The notes under the pieces are model-generated. The model saw only the letters and a list, made by a program, of their open reading frames with translations. It did no database searches and was not told where the DNA came from. Below are positions 35,123 to 46,930 of a DNA stretch of 64,000 nucleotides, piece after piece. Every line of letters starts with the position of its first letter. Positions within the stretch are counted from its first letter, which is position 1. Both the position numbers and the translations under genes were made by a program. This DNA comes from Ceratothoa steindachneri (Eukaryota > Arthropoda > Malacostraca > Isopoda > Cymothoidae), in the NCBI GenBank assembly GCA_963969495.1, contig OZ018335.1:82132354-82196353 (forward strand). Reading direction: 5' to 3'.

Positions 35123-35906
35123 GAGTAAGTGAAAATTTGTCGAAGGTATCTGTAAATATCACCAGGAAAAGTAATATTGAATGTTTTGGGCAACAATGGA
35201 AAAACCCAAGCTAGTAGGTCGTTTAATCAGCCTGTGTTCCCTGTTCCATATCGATGAGTATAAAGAGGAGATTACTTATGGCATTCTGGACGCTAAGGCT
35301 GCCAGAAAATAAGTATAAAGTGCAAAAACGACTCAAATGTCTGTTTTAACTTGGGATACAGGCTTAGCTGCCTCAAGTGACGAGGCAGTTTTTATCCCTC
35401 GGAATGAAGAATATGGAGAGAGATGAACAGAAGAAGAAATAAAGACGTAAATGGGAATGAAATAATAATAAAAAGATTAAGGATGAAAATAATGACAGCA
35501 ATAATCGTCACTCCTTTTTGAAACCAAAAAGTAAGCAAATTTTCACGTGAGAAGTTAGATTTTTGTATGCATTGCAATACAGACTTGAGATGATGGAGAG
35601 AATAGCTCTTAGTTTATGACCACTGACGCAAGTTTCGGTCTATGGCATCGAAACAAATATTCGCCCCAAATCTTTTGAGTTTTTCAGTTTTGAGTATGGA
35701 TGTGAGAAGAGGTGGATAACATTGAGACTAACAGAAGATCTTATGGAAGAGGCAATTATGCTTGTGGCTCCAGGGTTTTGAAATCAGTTATCATTCTCTT
35801 AGGTGGACTGCCTGTCGTCATGGCTACGAGCTATACCTACCACTCCCCACCGTGATGCCCAGTCACGAGGTAACATCGCTAGTAAATAGTGTCAGCTTAA
35901 AAAGAA
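35123..35906. other. Unassigned intron sequence (part may be SINE body)
   Basis: No gene. The part next to 35907 may be the body of the tRNA-derived SINE, which reads toward lower coordinates. Confidence 0.4.
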
Positions 35907-35981
35907 GCCTGAAGGAGATTCGAACTTGCCAACCAAACGATTGACGGGCAAGCGCGCTAACCACTCTACTAGTCGGGAGGC
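35907..35981 (-). repeat. tRNA-derived SINE head (not a functional tRNA)
   Basis: Minus-strand sequence begins GCCTCCCGACTAGTAGAGTGG, continues GTTAGCGCGCTTGCC (A-box region) and has AGTTCGAATCTCC (B box), ending CTTCAGGC. Boxes A and B are spaced as in a tRNA, so it could be transcribed by RNA polymerase III. The acceptor ends pair only over the outer four bases and the anticodon arm does not fold well, which argues for a SINE head or tRNA pseudogene. Confidence 0.65.
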
Positions 35982-37204
35982 TAGTATAACATGTCCAGTG
36001 TCAAGCAATATTTTAAACCTTTGGGAGTATGGATTGATTGACTAAGACTATTATCATAAATCACAAAATAACCTTAAGCTAACCTATCTTAACCAATCCC
36101 GACCTTAATTAGATTAAGTTAGACTTTTCAGAATATATGTTAGATTACAATCATAAAATGGAAATAAATACGCCAAAATGTTAGAATGGGGAAGCATTTT
36201 ATTCCATTGTTGTGGCGAAAGGCAATGAATTAATGTGACCCATAAGGAGTAATGACAACAAGATATTCTCCATTTTACCTTAATTTCCGGTAGTGTTATT
36301 AGAAATGATTTAATAAGGGTTTAAATTTGGGATCACTTGAATATCTCCCCCATGGGTAGCCACTTAAACCCACTCCTCCTAAGTACCCCAGAGTCTGACC
36401 CCATTACATTTACAACACGGCTTTCTGCTTCTTGCCTCCTCTTCACACAAACTTCATACCATTTCTACTTTCTTTGACCATGTCGCGGGGTATCCATATC
36501 TCCAACCTCCAGTCGTGGAACTGATCCTCCAACCCCTTCCTGGTTCACGATGGGGTTTTTGCACGGTAGTTGAGTTCATATCACAGTAGTAGATGGAACT
36601 ACCCCACCATCTCCAATGAAGTTTGCCACTCTGGTGGTCTCGCTCTTGCGATGTCAGTATGATCATTATACCAATTTCTTTAACCGGTGGGTGGCTCTGT
36701 TACAAGAAAGATAAAGGAGCAAATGGCGAAATGAAAAACAAATAAAAGTCTTCTTTCCCTTCTATAAACATGTTCCTCCTTCCTCAGTGTATTGTCAGTC
36801 TCAACCTCGTTTGTCACTTCCCGTTCACCATAAATGCCTCTTACTCATTCGTTCCTTGTTCGAAATAGTTTTCCCAAACTCTTAAATGATATTTTTACAT
36901 TGCTCATAGTCGTGATATTTCCTTTTTCCTTATTAGACTTTCACTCTAATACAGTAAGTCCAATTCATGTCAAATTTAGAACCACACTAAATGTGATTAA
37001 ATAGAAAATATCTAGTTCAGGTGGGTTGTTAATTATAACGACAAAAAAGACTGAGTATGAAACTACTCGTTTAATTTTCATTACTATTCCAAGGAAGATT
37101 CTTTGAAGTGTAAATGTGATACTGTTTAAATTTTATTTTTACAAAGAGGATAAAAAATGATCCTAAATGTCATGTGCACTTGGAGATGGGATGCATCCAA
37201 ACCT
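35982..37204. other. AT-rich intron, nothing recognised
   Basis: The minus-strand frame at 36454-36666 is Trp/Gly/Ser-rich without a recognisable motif. No other signal. Confidence 0.45.
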
Positions 37205-37600
37205 AGAGAACAATAAGTATAAATGTGGTCCAAAAAGAACATATTTATTTCATACAAAATTGAACAACTTATTCGAAAAGAAGTTCAGAGGTGCTTATTC
37301 TGAATGACTTGAGCAGCTCTCTGTCCGGCCGCAGGATTTCTCCAATTTTCTGCATTGTTCAGGTGTGATTTTTGTCACTTCTTATTCCAATCTTTGCCAG
37401 AAATCTTCAGAATTAGTCGGTGATTCGAGCCATAATCTGTTCACCCAGTTACTTTCAAGGGCTTTTAATCGGATTTAATTCAGGGATTAACATAGGGTAG
37501 GTCAATACGTAGATATTTTCAGTATCCAGGAACTGCTTCAGCTTCTTTGTTGCGTGGCTGGTAGAATTTTCCTGCGTGAAAACAGGCTCGAGTCCTTAAG
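37205..37600 (-). pseudogene. Tc1-like transposase C-terminal remnant
   Basis: Minus-strand reading in shifting frames gives VFTQENSTSHATKKLKQFL, corresponding to the QQDNAP.H block of Tc1-like transposases, then TYPMLIPELNPIKSP for W....PDLNPIEN.W, then SPTNSEDFWQRLE and TKITPEQCRKL for the family's C-terminal NL.EL...EEW..I....C..L. The second catalytic D appears as E (QENS) and the final catalytic E as K (PIKS). The N-terminal DNA-binding part is absent. The piggyBac TTAA site lies just beyond, at 37653. Confidence 0.6.
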
Positions 37601-37783
37601 ATATTCGGATGAGGAAACTCATTCCAGCATTTCAATTCTTTTTAAATATCCTTTAACCCATTCGTACCGGAAGTTAGATTATTTTTCAAATGGTTTAAAA
37701 TTTTATCATACTAATAAAAGTACAATAAGTAATATTGTGTAGAAGTATTTTATTAATATCTCAAAGGGTTACGGAATTACAAC

Positions 37784-37805
37784 CTGTCAGTTATAACGGA
37801 CGCTC
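37784..37805 (+). repeat. piggyBac subterminal inverted repeat, left
   Basis: 22 bp beginning CTGTCAGTTATAACGGAC, paired with 48783-48804 in opposite orientation (two mismatches). It lies about 127 bp from the left terminus. Confidence 0.8.
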
Positions 37806-38091
37806 AGCAGATCCCATCCTCAATATCACATGCTTGTAAGAGTGTAAATTGGACTAATTAGTACCATTCACAAAATTCATGATGTTACTAGTGACTACAT
37901 ATTTTTAAAATGACTATATTTGAATAATGATGATAATAAAACACATTTTTAATAATAATACAATGTACTATTTCCACTTGCAAATTACATCAGAAATTCC
38001 TTTTATAAGTAATACACATGCAAATAACAAAAAAAAATTTTCCTTTATAAATTATATAAATTTTTTATATTTACAAGTATATATACATAAA

Positions 38092-38985
38092 TCAGCTAAA
38101 TATATCACATTTTATTAGTTTATTGAACATGATATTTTTAAAACATTTGGTTTGTAAGCCAATGTCGCATTTCTCGCACTGAAAATTACTTTTTCCCGAG
38201 CATTCCTTACAACGTCTTTGTTTTGGAATGTACACAATCCAATGCCTGATGTCATATCGACACAAACCTTTCACATTATTTGAAACTCTTTTTGCATCGA
38301 ACGCTTTGCACTCCATGAGTTTTTAAAAGAGTGAGTGACACATTTTCAATAAACTGATATAAACTAAATTTAGTGCCAACTTTCTTCATCAAGATACATG
38401 CATTGCTAACTGCAACTGATATCATATATGAAAAAATAGGCTACCACCACTTATTTTGTCTCATTCTGATACGATAGGTGCCAACGTTTTGCTCAAGCTG
38501 ATCTACATCACAATATATTTGCTATAATTGTGTATGATCTCTGGTTGCGGAACATTTATATATTTCTTATGAACTTTATCCCAAAGTTGGGTTGAACTCA
38601 TTGTGTAGGTTTCAAAATTAGACACCAATATTAGATCGTTATTATCTTTCCACTTAACAACGACCAAATTATCAGATGAGCGGAAGTCAGCGGTTCCTCT
38701 TGGTAATATTTTATTTTTCTGCTTTGGATTTCAAGGGACACCTTCCTGTTCTGTTTTCTTTACTAGTACCTAAAACACATCTCCCAATCTTAGTTAGCTC
38801 ATCCATGAGAACAACACTAGTAGAATAATTATAAAAATACTTTATAGCCATTTTCATGATGTATGCGGGTCTTTGCAAACAAATCTATCACAACATTTCT
38901 GCCAATACCAAATATATTTGAACCTGGTTGTGTTGATGTCACCCTTTTCCTGTATATAATTCGAAGGAATGCATGTGTGGTGGGG
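38092..38985 (-). pseudogene. piggyBac transposase, C-terminal part
   Basis: Minus strand from 38985: HAFELYTGKG, GRNVVIDLFAKTR, an IKYFYNYSTSVVLMDELTKI block where relatives have FDNFFTS..LL..L (catalytic D replaced by Y), CVLGTSKENRTGRCPLKSK, GTADFRSSDNLVVVKWKDN, and the C-terminal cysteine-rich domain in 38316-38092 (RHWIVYIPKQRRCKECSG, FQCEKCDIGL, CF). This zinc-binding tail is characteristic of piggyBac transposases and binds the transposon ends. Stops and frameshifts occur between blocks. It starts exactly where the N-terminal part at 47397 stops. Confidence 0.8.
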
Positions 38986-38990
38986 GGGGG

Positions 38991-39090
38991 GGGGTCGAAG
39001 ATCGAACCTAGTAAACATTTGTGTGAAAAATTTAAATGGTTCACACATGAACCTAGGAAACATTTGTTTGAAATTTAAACGGATCACACA
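38991..39090 (+). repeat. 100 bp direct repeat, copy 1 (internally duplicated)
   Basis: Matches 40893-40992 with few differences and no length change. Each copy contains two units of about 50 bp (CCTAG.AAACATTTG.. TTTAAACGG.TCACACA). Together they bracket the gypsy integrase fragment and may be LTR-derived. A run of 14 G with one T-flank sits immediately to the left (38982-38994). Confidence 0.8.
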
Positions 39091-40579
39091 ATGACATAGC
39101 TTATGTACGTGGTGAGGACAATGTGGTTGCTGACTGCCTATCTCGGAATATCAATTCTTTCCAAGTGGACTCATTTGATCTCCATTCTTTGGCAGCAGTA
39201 CAAGAGCAAGACGAAGAAATGAAGTCATCTCGATCTGGACTGAAGGCATTTAATTTTCCCGGTGATTCCCAACTCTGGTGTGAGGTAACATCTAAATACC
39301 CACGACCATTTGTTCCTTCACCCTGCAGATCAGTTATTTTCAAACAACTGCATAACATTTTACATCCAGGGATTAAGTCATCGCTTCGGTTGGTAAAAGC
39401 GAGATATTTCTGGCCCAATATGGATAGAGATATACGTTCCTGGACTCGTGAATGCCTCTCCTGCCAATCTGCTAAAGTGAATTGCCACACTAAGTCCCCA
39501 GTCCTGCCTATTAGCATACCCACTTCGAGATTTGAGACGGTTCACATAGATATAGTTGGTCCACTCCCACCGTGTACCCTGCCTGGGCAAACATACCCAT
39601 CTCATAACCGGTACCTGCTATCATGTATAGACAGAGCCACCAGGTATATTGAAGCAATACCGATTCCAGACATAAGTGCTGCAACGGTTGCTTTAGCCTT
39701 CTTGGGCGGCTGGATATCCAGGTTTGGCGTTCCCTTATACGTCATCACCGACAGAGGAGCGCAATTTGAGTCTGAACTCTTCAAAGAATTATCGGCCTTT
39801 GTTGGTTTCCATCGTTTGCGAACCAAGGCATACAGACCTACCGCTAACGGGATCGTGGAAAGGTCGCATCGGAATTTGAAGAGCTCTATAATGGCTCGCC
39901 GACAAGGTTGGTTGATGGCCCTACCAATCGTTCTTCTGGGCATCCCATCCTTGCCTAATGATTCGGGTTTTTCACCCTTTAAAGCGATCACAGGGACGAC
40001 CCTTCTCTGCCCAAAGTCATTGGTCACATCTTCTTCATCCAAAGCCAATTCAAAATTCATCTCTGAACTGGCGAAGACTATGTCTCAAATAGATTTCGCA
40101 CAGACCTCTGAAGGCCACCTGCACTCGGTACCCAAAACGTTTGTACCCAAGGAATTAAGGGACGCCATTGCTTGTGTGGGTCCATGTTGATCGCTTTCGG
40201 AAGCCACTAGAAGCACCTTATGCAGGCCCGTTCCGTGTTGTCGAACGCGACGACAAAGTTTTTAAGTTAGAATTCCCGGATGGCCATCAGAACACGGTGT
40301 CTATAGATACCGTAAAACCAGTTGTATTGCCTAAGGTACATAATGAGAGAGAATATAAACTGTTCGTGACCCTCAAATAATCAACCCGTTGTAAATAATC
40401 CTTTAGAATCAGATAGCCCGCAAGAAAATGGGGAAGTATCATCGGGGGGTAATGGTAGAAATTACAGTTACGTGGAATCTGTTCCAAATACCCAGGATAA
40501 TGGTAGTGAATCGAGCGTTTATACTCGTTACGGTAGACGCGTCAAATTTTCGAGAAATCCCTCATACCATTATTTTTAA
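39084..40579 (+). pseudogene. Ty3/gypsy pol fragment: RNase H end, integrase, C terminus
   Basis: Begins inside RNase H: DIAYVRGEDNVVADCLSRN is the usual end of that domain. Integrase follows: zinc domain HNILHPGIK...CLSCQ (H-X4-H and C-X2-C), catalytic core with VHIDIVGPLPP (first D), VITDRGAQFES (second D) and NGIVERSHRNL (E), with 35 residues between second D and E, so the DDE triad is intact. Integrase inserts element DNA into the host genome. A frameshift near 40165 leads to the GPY/F-like module (APYAGPFRVVERDDKVFKLE), and another near 40370 to the terminal YTRYGRRVKF, ending at 40579. RT, protease and gag are absent. It lies inside the piggyBac element. Confidence 0.85.
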
Positions 40580-40581
40580 GT

Positions 40582-40870
40582 ATGTCATAGCATATTAAAA
40601 TATATTTATATATGTATGTTTATAATTGTGAGGCCTAGATATTATTTATGTATTAAACCTACTCCACGGTCTCGCAATGAATTCCTCTGGTGCTGGATCT
40701 ATAGTATGGAATCGAATATGACTCAAAAATACTTCAAAGATGAGCATTTTGAAATCTTAGGAAATTCTACACTCGGTTCACATTAAACCAAACCATATCA
40801 AAATATATTTGTATATATATATTTGTTTTAATTGTAAGACGTAGATACTATTTATGTATTAAACACTCCG
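40582..40870 (+). repeat. Two-copy 75 bp repeat in gypsy 3' region
   Basis: Segments at about 40582-40655 and 40785-40862 share ATATCAAAATATATTT, TAATTGT.AG.C.TAGATA and ATTTATGTATTAAAC. They are about 205 bp apart and probably part of the gypsy 3' LTR or untranslated region. Confidence 0.65.
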
Positions 40871-40892
40871 TTTTCTCGGGCCGTAGTACTAT

Positions 40893-40992
40893 GGGGTCGA
40901 ACCTTGAACCTAGTAAACATTTGTGTGAAAAATTTAAACGGTTCACACATGAACCTAGGAAACATTTGTTTGAAATTTAAACGGTTCACACA
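40893..40992 (+). repeat. 100 bp direct repeat, copy 2
   Basis: Second copy of 38991-39090; offset 1902 bp, same length. Confidence 0.8.
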
Positions 40993-41004
40993 TTAAACCT
41001 TATA

Positions 41005-41195
41005 AATAGGAAGATATACTTCCCGCTGTTAATAGCTCTCTTTTGTAAATATGAAGATAAACTTTCCGCTGTTAATAGCTCTCTTTTGTAAACAGGAAGA
41101 TAAACTTCCCGCTGTTAATAACGTTTTTTTGTAAGTAGGAAGATAAACTTCGCTCTTCGCAGTATTTCTCCTTCGTAAACAGGAAGTTAGACTCC
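41005..41195. repeat. Minisatellite, about 44 bp unit, four to five copies
   Basis: Units share GGAAGATAAACTTCCCGCTG followed by TTAATAGCTCTCTTTTGTAAA. The first three are very similar; the later two are diverged and one is a base or more longer. The minus-strand frame over it (41029-41535) is a product of the repeat. Confidence 0.85.
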
Positions 41196-41597
41196 CCAGT
41201 AGGCAGTACGATATCTTGTGTCGGCCATACGTAGCTCCGTACAAAAATAGATCTTGTTCATGAAGTCCCGTGGAGAAAAGGTGAAAATCGATGGCGTTCT
41301 TGCCGTTGCCTATCCTCGACTTTTCCTCCTTTGGCGATGGTGAACTTCTCTGTGAGCTCAATTCTTGTTGATTTTTTCCAAGTCTAAAAATTTGGAAATT
41401 GATTGATTGATTGATGGAACAAGGGGTGAAAATGTATAGTAGTTGTAGATAGTGTTGAAGAAGATTTGTTTTTGCCCTGGAGCAGAGGGCATCCCAGGCA
41501 TTTTTCTTTTTCCAGTTTTTTTTTTCTTCCTCCATTTTCGTTGGGCTGACCTTCCTGTAGTGGTTAACTACTCTTGCCTTGTTTTGTTTTGTTTTTT

Positions 41598-41600
<3 letters not shown>

Positions 41601-41648
<48 letters not shown>
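41601..41648. repeat. (TA)n microsatellite near the LINE-C 3' end
   Basis: About 24 TA units, preceded on the plus strand by a TTTTG-repeat. Confidence 0.95.
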
Positions 41649-41650
<2 letters not shown>

Positions 41651-41794
41651 ATATATGTATAAATAATCTCTCTATATAAATCTTTTTCCTCCGTCTTTAT
41701 GTTAGGCATTCAAGCCTTTCAATTATAATTTTGCTAACTCGTTAGCTTTGCTTTATTTATTTTTGTTTTATATTTTGTTTTCGCCTTTGTGGCC

Positions 41795-42015
41795 ATTTCG
41801 CCCCATTTGCTTGCATTATTTTATTTAATTTCTTTTAGTATGTTTCGTTGGGCACTACACCTCTTTTTTTTATTCTTAATTAATTTGGGTTTTGGGCACT
41901 TCGCCTCTTTTGTCTTCTTTCTTGGTTATAATTTATTTGTATGGAGTTGGGCACTACGCCTCTTTTATTTTATTGTATTTAGTATCCGTAGTTGGGCACT
42001 TCGCCTCTTTTATAT
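41795..42015 (-). repeat. LINE-C 3' tail, degenerate tandem repeat
   Basis: On the plus strand GGGCACTWCGCCTCTTTT occurs near 41850, 41896, 41949 and 41994, with a weaker form near 41791, spaced about 46-58 bp and separated by T-rich sequence. In element orientation this is an AAAAGAGGCGWAGTGCCC repeat between the RT stop and the 3' end, so it may be an RNA feature used in target priming or simply a tail expansion. Confidence 0.75.
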
Positions 42016-42049
42016 TTTTTATTTATTAACTTGTCTTATTTGTGGAGTC

Positions 42050-43980
42050 AAATTGAGTAGTGGTCTGGTATATACTTCTCGCTATCTGAACAAGGCTACT
42101 TGGTTTTCCTGGGAGCACATTCTTCCACTGGGAAATAGTGCTCTCCTTTTAGCTCGCCCAATAGCTTGCTGCGGTATTTCTAGTTCCGCATCTATCTGCG
42201 AGAGGATATCACGTTCGATTTTTTCCCAGGTCTTTCTCCCTAGCCTCTGGAAGACTATATTCAGTGGCTCGAGTCCTGCTCTTGCGTGCAGTTCCGTCTA
42301 CCGAATATAGTCCAATCTCCTCGCACCGGTTATAAGCAGGGTAGCCTTGTTCTGGACTCTCTGCATAAGTTTGAGAGAGGTTGAACTGGCTTCCTGCAAA
42401 ACCACTGCGGGGTACACCAGAATGTTGTACAGTTTCCTGATGTTTTTAGAGCTGAGATTTATGAACCTGTACAATTTACCAAGTTCTCTTTTAGCTAGGG
42501 AGATTCGGCTGTTGATGTGCGCCTTATACCACGTTGAGGTGAGGCGCAGACCCAGGACATACCCTCGTTGGAGTACGGGTAAAGCTCATCCCTAACGATA
42601 ACGTCATCCCTTTTCCAGCGGTTCATTGGGAGGATCTGAAACTTTCGGCGGTTTGTTTTGATTGTCCACATTCTTTCGAATCGGTTGATGTTTTCGATTT
42701 CGGTAGCTGTCTCCCTTGCTTGAACTCCAGCGTTCCTATAGGAACTGGGGATGATTTGAGTAAGGTCGTCTGCAAATTGTAGATACATCACATCCTCCCC
42801 GATTGGAGCAGGTAAGTCCAACGTGTACACAAGGTACAGCAGCGGACTCAGACAGCTACCTTGTGGAACCTCCGCCTCTAGTTCAAATATGGGTCCTCTA
42901 TTGCCCTCGATCGAGATTCGGGCCTTCCTCTCCATGATGTATTCACATAGGATCCTTTCCAGGACAGGGTTTAGCTGGAGGCCTACGATCTTGAATTGTA
43001 GACCTCTTAGCTAAACCTTATCGAAGGCCTTCTTTACATCACACAACACCACGTCTACCTACTTCGCATCAGCTTTACAGCGGGCTAGCTTTTCGGTTAG
43101 GAGGGAAAGGGCTGTATCAGTCCCCTGCCTCCTGCAAAACCCGTGTTGCTCATGGTTGTAAACTTCCAGCTCGGTCAGCTGATCTTGTAGCCTATTGGCT
43201 AGAAGCTTCTCGTAGATTTTGCCTACAAACTCCAGGAGGGATATTGGCCTGTAGTCCACCAGTTGATCTAAGGGCTTGTTTCCTTTAGGGATAAAAATGA
43301 TTTTAGTCGGTATTCAGGGAAGCGTTGAAGATGTTAGTAATTCCCCGATTGTTCTGAGTGATGCCCGTCCAGCCTGGCCCCATTTTGTTTAAAGGTTTTT
43401 ATAACTTCCATGAACTCTACCGTTGTTATTGGTCGGCCATGGTCCGCCATTTTCCTCCCTTCGTTGACGTAGGCTTGTGGGTGCGTTCGATGTATGATCT
43501 GGTTGAGCTCTTCAATCAGATGGTCTTCAAATTCCTGGTCAAATTCTGCATCGTCCTCTGGTGTAATTGAGGAGATTTCCTTCCGGAACGTGTTGAATCT
43601 TACCTCTAGGACCGCCGGATCCCCCAAGTAGTCATCGCTCTCCTTGATGCAGATCTTTTCTCTACTTGGTAGGCCTTTTAACTTTTTCACCAAGCGCCAG
43701 AATTTATCGGGGGACACCTCGCTGTCCAACCTGGCTATTAGGCTGTTCCAGATCTCAGCCTGTTGTTGGTTAATAGCCAGCTTTAGCTCGTCGCGTAGGC
43801 GACGCAGCAGTGAGCTTCGCTCCCGATTTGTACCCGCTCTTCTTATCTCCTTATACACCCCCCTGTGCCCCCTGGCTCCGAGGCTGACGCACCCGCGATC
43901 AGCCTCGAGGATGAGGGCTGTTATCCTCTCAAGCTTCCCGTCAATCTCCTCTAGAGTGGCCTCGCCTAGGTCGGCTGGTT
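42050..43980 (-). pseudogene. LINE-C reverse transcriptase
   Basis: Linker region first (43858-43334: RLVKKLKGLPSREK). Then RT from 43259: DYRPISLLEFVGKIYEKLLA, HGFCRRQGTDTALSLL, and VVLCDVKKAFDKV with the first catalytic D. Next are ERILCEYIMERKARI, EVPQGSCLSPLLYLVYTL and LQFADDLTQII with an intact FADD box. The C-terminal part (ISLAKRELGKLYRFINLSS, LKLMQRVQNKATLL) lies at about 42500-42300. Stops after CKADAK (43058), within FDKV*LRG and elsewhere, plus frameshifts, show it is dead. Plus-strand frames 42347-43014 and 43358-44006 are shadows. Confidence 0.85.
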
Positions 43981-43984
43981 CGCA

Positions 43985-44721
43985 AACGCCTAGGATTTCT
44001 TCGTAGCGTTCTCAGTCAGCCGAGGCGTAGCTTCTGCGGAGAGGAACCAGAATCTGGATCGGAGCAAGTGAGATGGTTGTTAAGATCGCAATATGGTCGC
44101 TGGGCACTGTTGGTCATGGCTCGCTATATAATTGAATGGGAAGCCGTCGCTTGTCATGATTATGTCGGGTTTGGTTGCTGCCCGTGAGGTGATATAGGTC
44201 GGGAATTCCGGTCCTATCCTCTGGATGTTTTTGCGTCTCATAATCATTTCAAAGTTATGGCCTCTGTTATTCGTGTTACCATAGCCAGCCGTTTGGCATC
44301 TGGCGTTGAGACCGCCCCCAAGGAATACCATTCTGCCGTGACCAAACAAGGTGTAAAAGTTGTTGAAGGGCAGGTACGCTCTTTAAGGGGGTTGATACGT
44401 CTCCGCGATCATGAGATTGCCCACTAATGTAGGCATCTCTATCGCCACGAATGACTCGTCCAGTTCTGGAAGGTGCCTGAACGAGATATTCTTTTTGATT
44501 GCAATCACGGCACCGTTAAACCTCTCTTGAGAATGGTTCTTTGCAACAACTCTGTAGCCCGGTATATTTATTTGGTACGATGTTGTGTTGATACCATGCT
44601 CTGAAATCAATATGATGTCAGGGTCTAGCACACGGAATATGTTTCCATACGCCGTTGCTTTTCTTTCCCATCCATTAACATTAAGTGTTGCAATCTTCAA
44701 CCTGTTGTTCGGGTTTTCCAT
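43985..44721 (-). pseudogene. LINE-C endonuclease
   Basis: MENPNNRLKIATLNVNGWER at the N terminus, DIILISEHGINT, GAVIAIKKNI, then LNARCQTAGYGN where active relatives have GDFNAR (the catalytic D is G here: GGGLNAR), FPTYITSRAATKPDI, and in another frame VPSDHIAIL (SDH motif). A stop after ETYQPP and a frameshift before SDH break it. APE-type target-nicking domain of ORF2. Confidence 0.85.
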
Positions 44722-44929
44722 TCTCTTTTACTGGCTCCTAGTGTTTCTTGGTGAAGGAAAGCTTTTTCCCGTTCCTCTTCTTTTTGTACTCTGCAGTGGG
44801 TATTTCTTCCAGTGTGTCCCTGTAGAGGGTAATGTTATTATTGTTGAGGGCCTCTTCGAATACCTCTTCATCAGACTGGGCATCGTAATCCCACTTGTAG
44901 TACTTCTTTCAGATTCCAACTAGGATCCT

Positions 44930-46270
44930 GTTTGTATCATTGTCCTTTGGGAAGGGGAGTTGCTTCGATCCGTATATTCTGAGGTTTAGCTCATCCGCGT
45001 TTAGAGCTCTCCTTCTCACCCGCTTCTTCTTGCCAATTTTTTCCAACATTTGTTGCGGCTTCGGGGTCTGAGGGACTTCGTTGATTCCGAATCCTCTGAG
45101 CTCTCCTTTTTATTTCTTGTATCGTTCTTAGACCTGGCAGCAGCTTCCCTCTCCTTCCTGGCTTCTAATCTGGGATCCGGCCTTTTGGTATTTTCCTGAG
45201 ACTTCCTTTTTAGTTTGTCCGTTGCTTAGGCTGCCTTTAAAACAATTTGTAGTTGTAGGACGTCTTCTGAAGGGGAGTCGTCCGGGAACCACATATAGTT
45301 CAGGCCATTTTTTTCTAGAATTTGATTCAGCTCTTTTGCGAAGCATCCGGGCTGGGTTAGATTCCTGACATGGGCATACAGGATGCATGTCAGGATTCTA
45401 GTGGACTCTTCATTTTTAATCTTCAGATATGTCTTCTTGATTTCCGCCTTTGGGTAAGCTGCTTTTGCGACTTGGGCATACGAGGTGTGTGCTTTCCTAA
45501 TCGCCTCTTCTTGACTCTGCCTTTGTTTATTTTTGATTATTTCCTTTTTCTTCGGACAAGCCATTGCCATAGTCCGGTGTCCCTGTCCGTAGTTTATGCA
45601 CTTTTTGAGAGGTGTCTGGCAGCTCTTCCTGTGGTGTCCGGGTTCGCTGCATCTGGAGCATAGCTCCTCGGGTGCTTGGCATTCTCGGGTAGTATGGGCC
45701 TCCATTTTATAGCAGCGGAAGCAGAACTGGACTGAGTGGAACTCCTCCCTCTCAATCTGTTCCCTGCTGATTCTGGAGTTGAAAAGCAGGAGCCTAGACT
45801 CCTTCGCCTTTCTTGCCATGGAGGTTTCCCCAAATACTATCTTGAATACATGGGCGTATTCGGTATTGTCCCTTCTTTACGAAATTTGACAATTTCCGTA
45901 ACTTTCGCCCATGAGTGGTTTCTCATAATTTCTTCCCTTATTTTCTCACGGGAATGTTCCCCTATCCAGGGGTCTAACTTCCGGCAGATCACACTTCTGT
46001 GTGATTGGATCTGCGGGGGAATAGCTGGTTGCAGGCCAAGCTCACGGAGGATCTCGATCGCAGCCTCCTTTGTCATCGCTTCGATGTCTTTTTCCGTCTC
46101 ACAGACGGCAACATAGCCCGCGGGGATTTCCAATAGCCTTATCATTGCTATTTTTATCTTTCCTACACCGCTTCGAAGACCTTCTCTTTAGAGGGTCTGT
46201 TGTGCCTGCTTATGGTGCGCAGCGGGACCCAGGGGAGCTGGGTTTGGGCCATCTTTTCTGCACGAGCTTC
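44930..46270 (-). pseudogene. LINE-C ORF1 with CCHC zinc knuckles
   Basis: Frames 46145-45837 and 45819-45226 on the minus strand join by a frameshift near 45830. The first has RLLEIPAGYVAVCETEKDIE and NHSWAKVTEIVKF. The second has three knuckle-like motifs: CFRCYKMEAHTTREC, CSRCSEPGHHRKSC and CINYGQGHRTMAMAC (second Cys replaced by Tyr), then ILTCILYAHVRNLTQPGC and a Lys/Glu-rich tail running to about 44930. ORF1 proteins of this group bind RNA and help retrotransposition. Confidence 0.8.
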
Positions 46271-46930
46271 GAGGGGCGATAAACCACCGTGGGATTTCTC
46301 CTGCTTCGTGGTTTCCTGAGTGCTTGCCAACTAAAAATTAGTTAGGTTGACCAAAAAATGAAAATTTTCTTCTTCACTTTTTAGAGCGCTTGTGGGGAGC
46401 AGCCTCCCCCCCCGTTGCAAGCGAGCCTCCATGAACGTAAACTGCTGGATGGAGGGATGAGATGAATGTGGGTGAACCCGGGGAGGCCCCTCAGACGGTT
46501 GGTTATGGCGGACTTAATGATGGGTCGTGATTGAATAAACTACCACCACCCGAGGGGTACCGCTCCATTGGGGTTTGGTTATCGATGCTGCTTCCAACTT
46601 ACACAGGGACGGTTGTATGTTCCCCTGTGGTCTTGGCCGGTAACTACCCTCATGGACTAGAGTGAACCCTTCCCCAAAGCTTTTTAGCATCGCCTCGTAA
46701 CCAGGTTGCCACTAAAGCCGAGTTATACAGTGGGCTAGTCCGCAAACCTGCTTTCCTTGGCGCCCTCAATTATGCCTATCACACGAACGGCATAGTTGGG
46801 ACGTAGCAAGATGAATGGCAGTTGAGTTCATTTCAGCTCCCCTGCCCCGGCATGAGGGGAGGGGATGCGAGGTCGAATTAGCCCGACATTTGTCGGTTTG
46901 TCGTCGTGCTCTAATAAAAACTTCTCCTTC
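46271..46930 (-). other. LINE-C 5' untranslated region (probable)
   Basis: GC-rich compared with the flanks, no ORF. The boundary at about 46930 is where composition returns to AT-rich. Confidence 0.45.

Larger units (their letters stand above)
41700..46930 (-). mobile_element. LINE-C: jockey/I-group non-LTR retrotransposon
   Basis: Minus-strand element with a GC-rich 5' region, ORF1 (46270-44930), ORF2 endonuclease and RT (44721-42050) and a 3' tail with degenerate repeats. It is the same family as LINE-A and serves as reference for reading LINE-A's breaks. Ends are approximate; no target duplication was found. It lies inside the piggyBac insertion. Confidence 0.8.

Noticed and set aside
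35907..35981. A tRNA gene on the minus strand
   Set aside because: A and B boxes are present, but the acceptor stem pairs over only four bases and the anticodon arm is poor; called as a SINE head.
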